NCBI GenBank assembly: GCA_009746045.1
Contig: RPFO01001734.1
Span: forward strand, 1 to 35,927
Origin: Mesostigma viride
Taxonomy: Eukaryota; Streptophyta; Mesostigmatophyceae; Mesostigmatales; Mesostigmataceae
Reading direction: 5' to 3'
DNA length: 35,927 bases
The notes below the pieces were generated by a model. The model was not told the origin of the DNA and ran no database searches. It saw only the letters and a program-made list of their open reading frames with translations. This document shows positions 35,426 to 35,927 of this stretch, piece after piece; positions within the stretch are counted from its first letter, which is position 1, and each line of letters opens with the position of its first letter. The translations under genes were made by a program, and so were the position numbers.

Positions 35426-35927
35426 CTATCTACGTTTCCTTTTGGCTTCAGGCGAGTGTTTTTTCTTCTCTTTGGGTTTCTCTTCCTCGGATGCCCCTTT
35501 CTTTTTCTTTTCATCAGCGTCCCCTTCCCAGTCAACAAGGTTGTACAAAGCTGTCAACCCGCCAGCCGCGAGAACCCCCGTACCAAGCAATGGGGCGGCG
35601 GCTACCATTGTTACTGCGGACGTCAAACCAGTGGCTCCTACCATGGCAGCCTTTTCGGGGTTTTCCATGATCCAGTTGGCAAGTCTTGCTAGCGTGCGTT
35701 TCTTTGGGCTTTTTATGCCGTGATCAATACCCAATACCTTTAAATATTTCACCTGATCGGCCCCTGATAACTTAAAGAATCCAATTGGCATGATCCATGT
35801 TTGGATAAAATTCCACAATTCACTTCCACCCTCACTATTAAAAAAATATTTCTCGACCTTTTTAAAAACTGACCAATCTTCTAAAGTTTTTTGAAAAGCG
35901 CCTGTTCGTCTAGCTGCGTTGCAACGA
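35426..35927 (-). CDS. Membrane-anchored protein with Lys-rich tail, 5' end outside the window
   Basis: The frame is open from the stop at 35426 to the right edge, so the start lies beyond the window; at least 166 residues are present. The part nearest the edge is charged with several aromatic residues. A long hydrophobic stretch of about 35 residues rich in Ala, Gly, Val and Leu (roughly 35540-35655) could span a membrane twice. The end is very rich in Lys, Glu and Arg. No family recognised. Confidence 0.68.
   Translation of the reverse strand, partial: RCNAARRTGAFQKTLEDWSVFKKVEKYFFNSEGGSELWNFIQTWIMPIGFFKLSGADQVKYLKVLGIDHGIKSPKKRTLARLANWIMENPEKAAMVGATGLTSAVTMVAAAPLLGTGVLAAGGLTALYNLVDWEGDADEKKKKGASEEEKPKEKKKHSPEAKRKRR

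Overview
The window looks like part of a nucleocytoplasmic large DNA virus (giant virus), free or integrated in a protist genome. The evidence is a KilA-N protein, several F-box-like and RING-like proteins, a Core-2/I-branching-type glycosyltransferase, one tRNA gene, a family of short Cys/His modules, tight gene packing, TATA-box promoters and at least one clear spliceosomal-type intron. I cannot name the species. No hallmark gene (capsid, polymerase, packaging ATPase) is present, so the assignment rests on accessory genes.

Layout. (1) 1-2466: a left flank with one intact gene for a zinc-ribbon protein with an acidic tail. (2) 2467-15797: a nearly perfect palindrome of about 13.3 kb centred between bases 9139 and 9140. 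Each arm carries the same four genes: A (unknown, acidic tail), B (F-box-like), D (Cys-rich, RING-like C-terminus) and E (RING plus TRAF-type zinc finger, with a 114-nt intron). The flanks outside the two arms are unrelated, and the arms diverge toward their outer ends. The simplest reading is two terminal inverted repeats of a linear genome joined head to head. (3) 15798-23380: a GC-rich zone with four genes that share the arms' promoter style: a TATA box about 70-87 nt before the ATG, preceded by clusters of CCACGGG/CCCGTGG and GTTAC/GTAAC. It also holds a gene-free 1.6-kb block made of a 28-bp tandem array and a large diverged fold-back structure. (4) 23381-35927: a less GC-rich, compact zone with few CCACGGG motifs. 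It carries a SprT-like protease, a GT14-like glycosyltransferase, an F-box-like paralogue of gene B, a KilA-N protein, small membrane proteins, a tRNA-Ile(UAU) and six genes with one C-x9-C-x9-11-C-x2-H module.

How the genes may work together. D, E and B have domains typical of ubiquitin-ligase components, so the duplicated arms may be a terminal, dosage-doubled cassette for interfering with host ubiquitin pathways, as terminal genes of some other large DNA viruses do. This is inference. In the right-hand zone the Cys/His module is attached to different partners (F-box-like, SprT-like protease, coiled coil plus J-like domain), which looks like a modular family of targeting proteins.

Several genes are broken at homopolymers. 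In at least five places one extra base (equivalent to a -1 ribosomal shift) would restore a longer protein. Homopolymer under-calling is the plainest explanation, but in-phase slippery runs make it worth checking.
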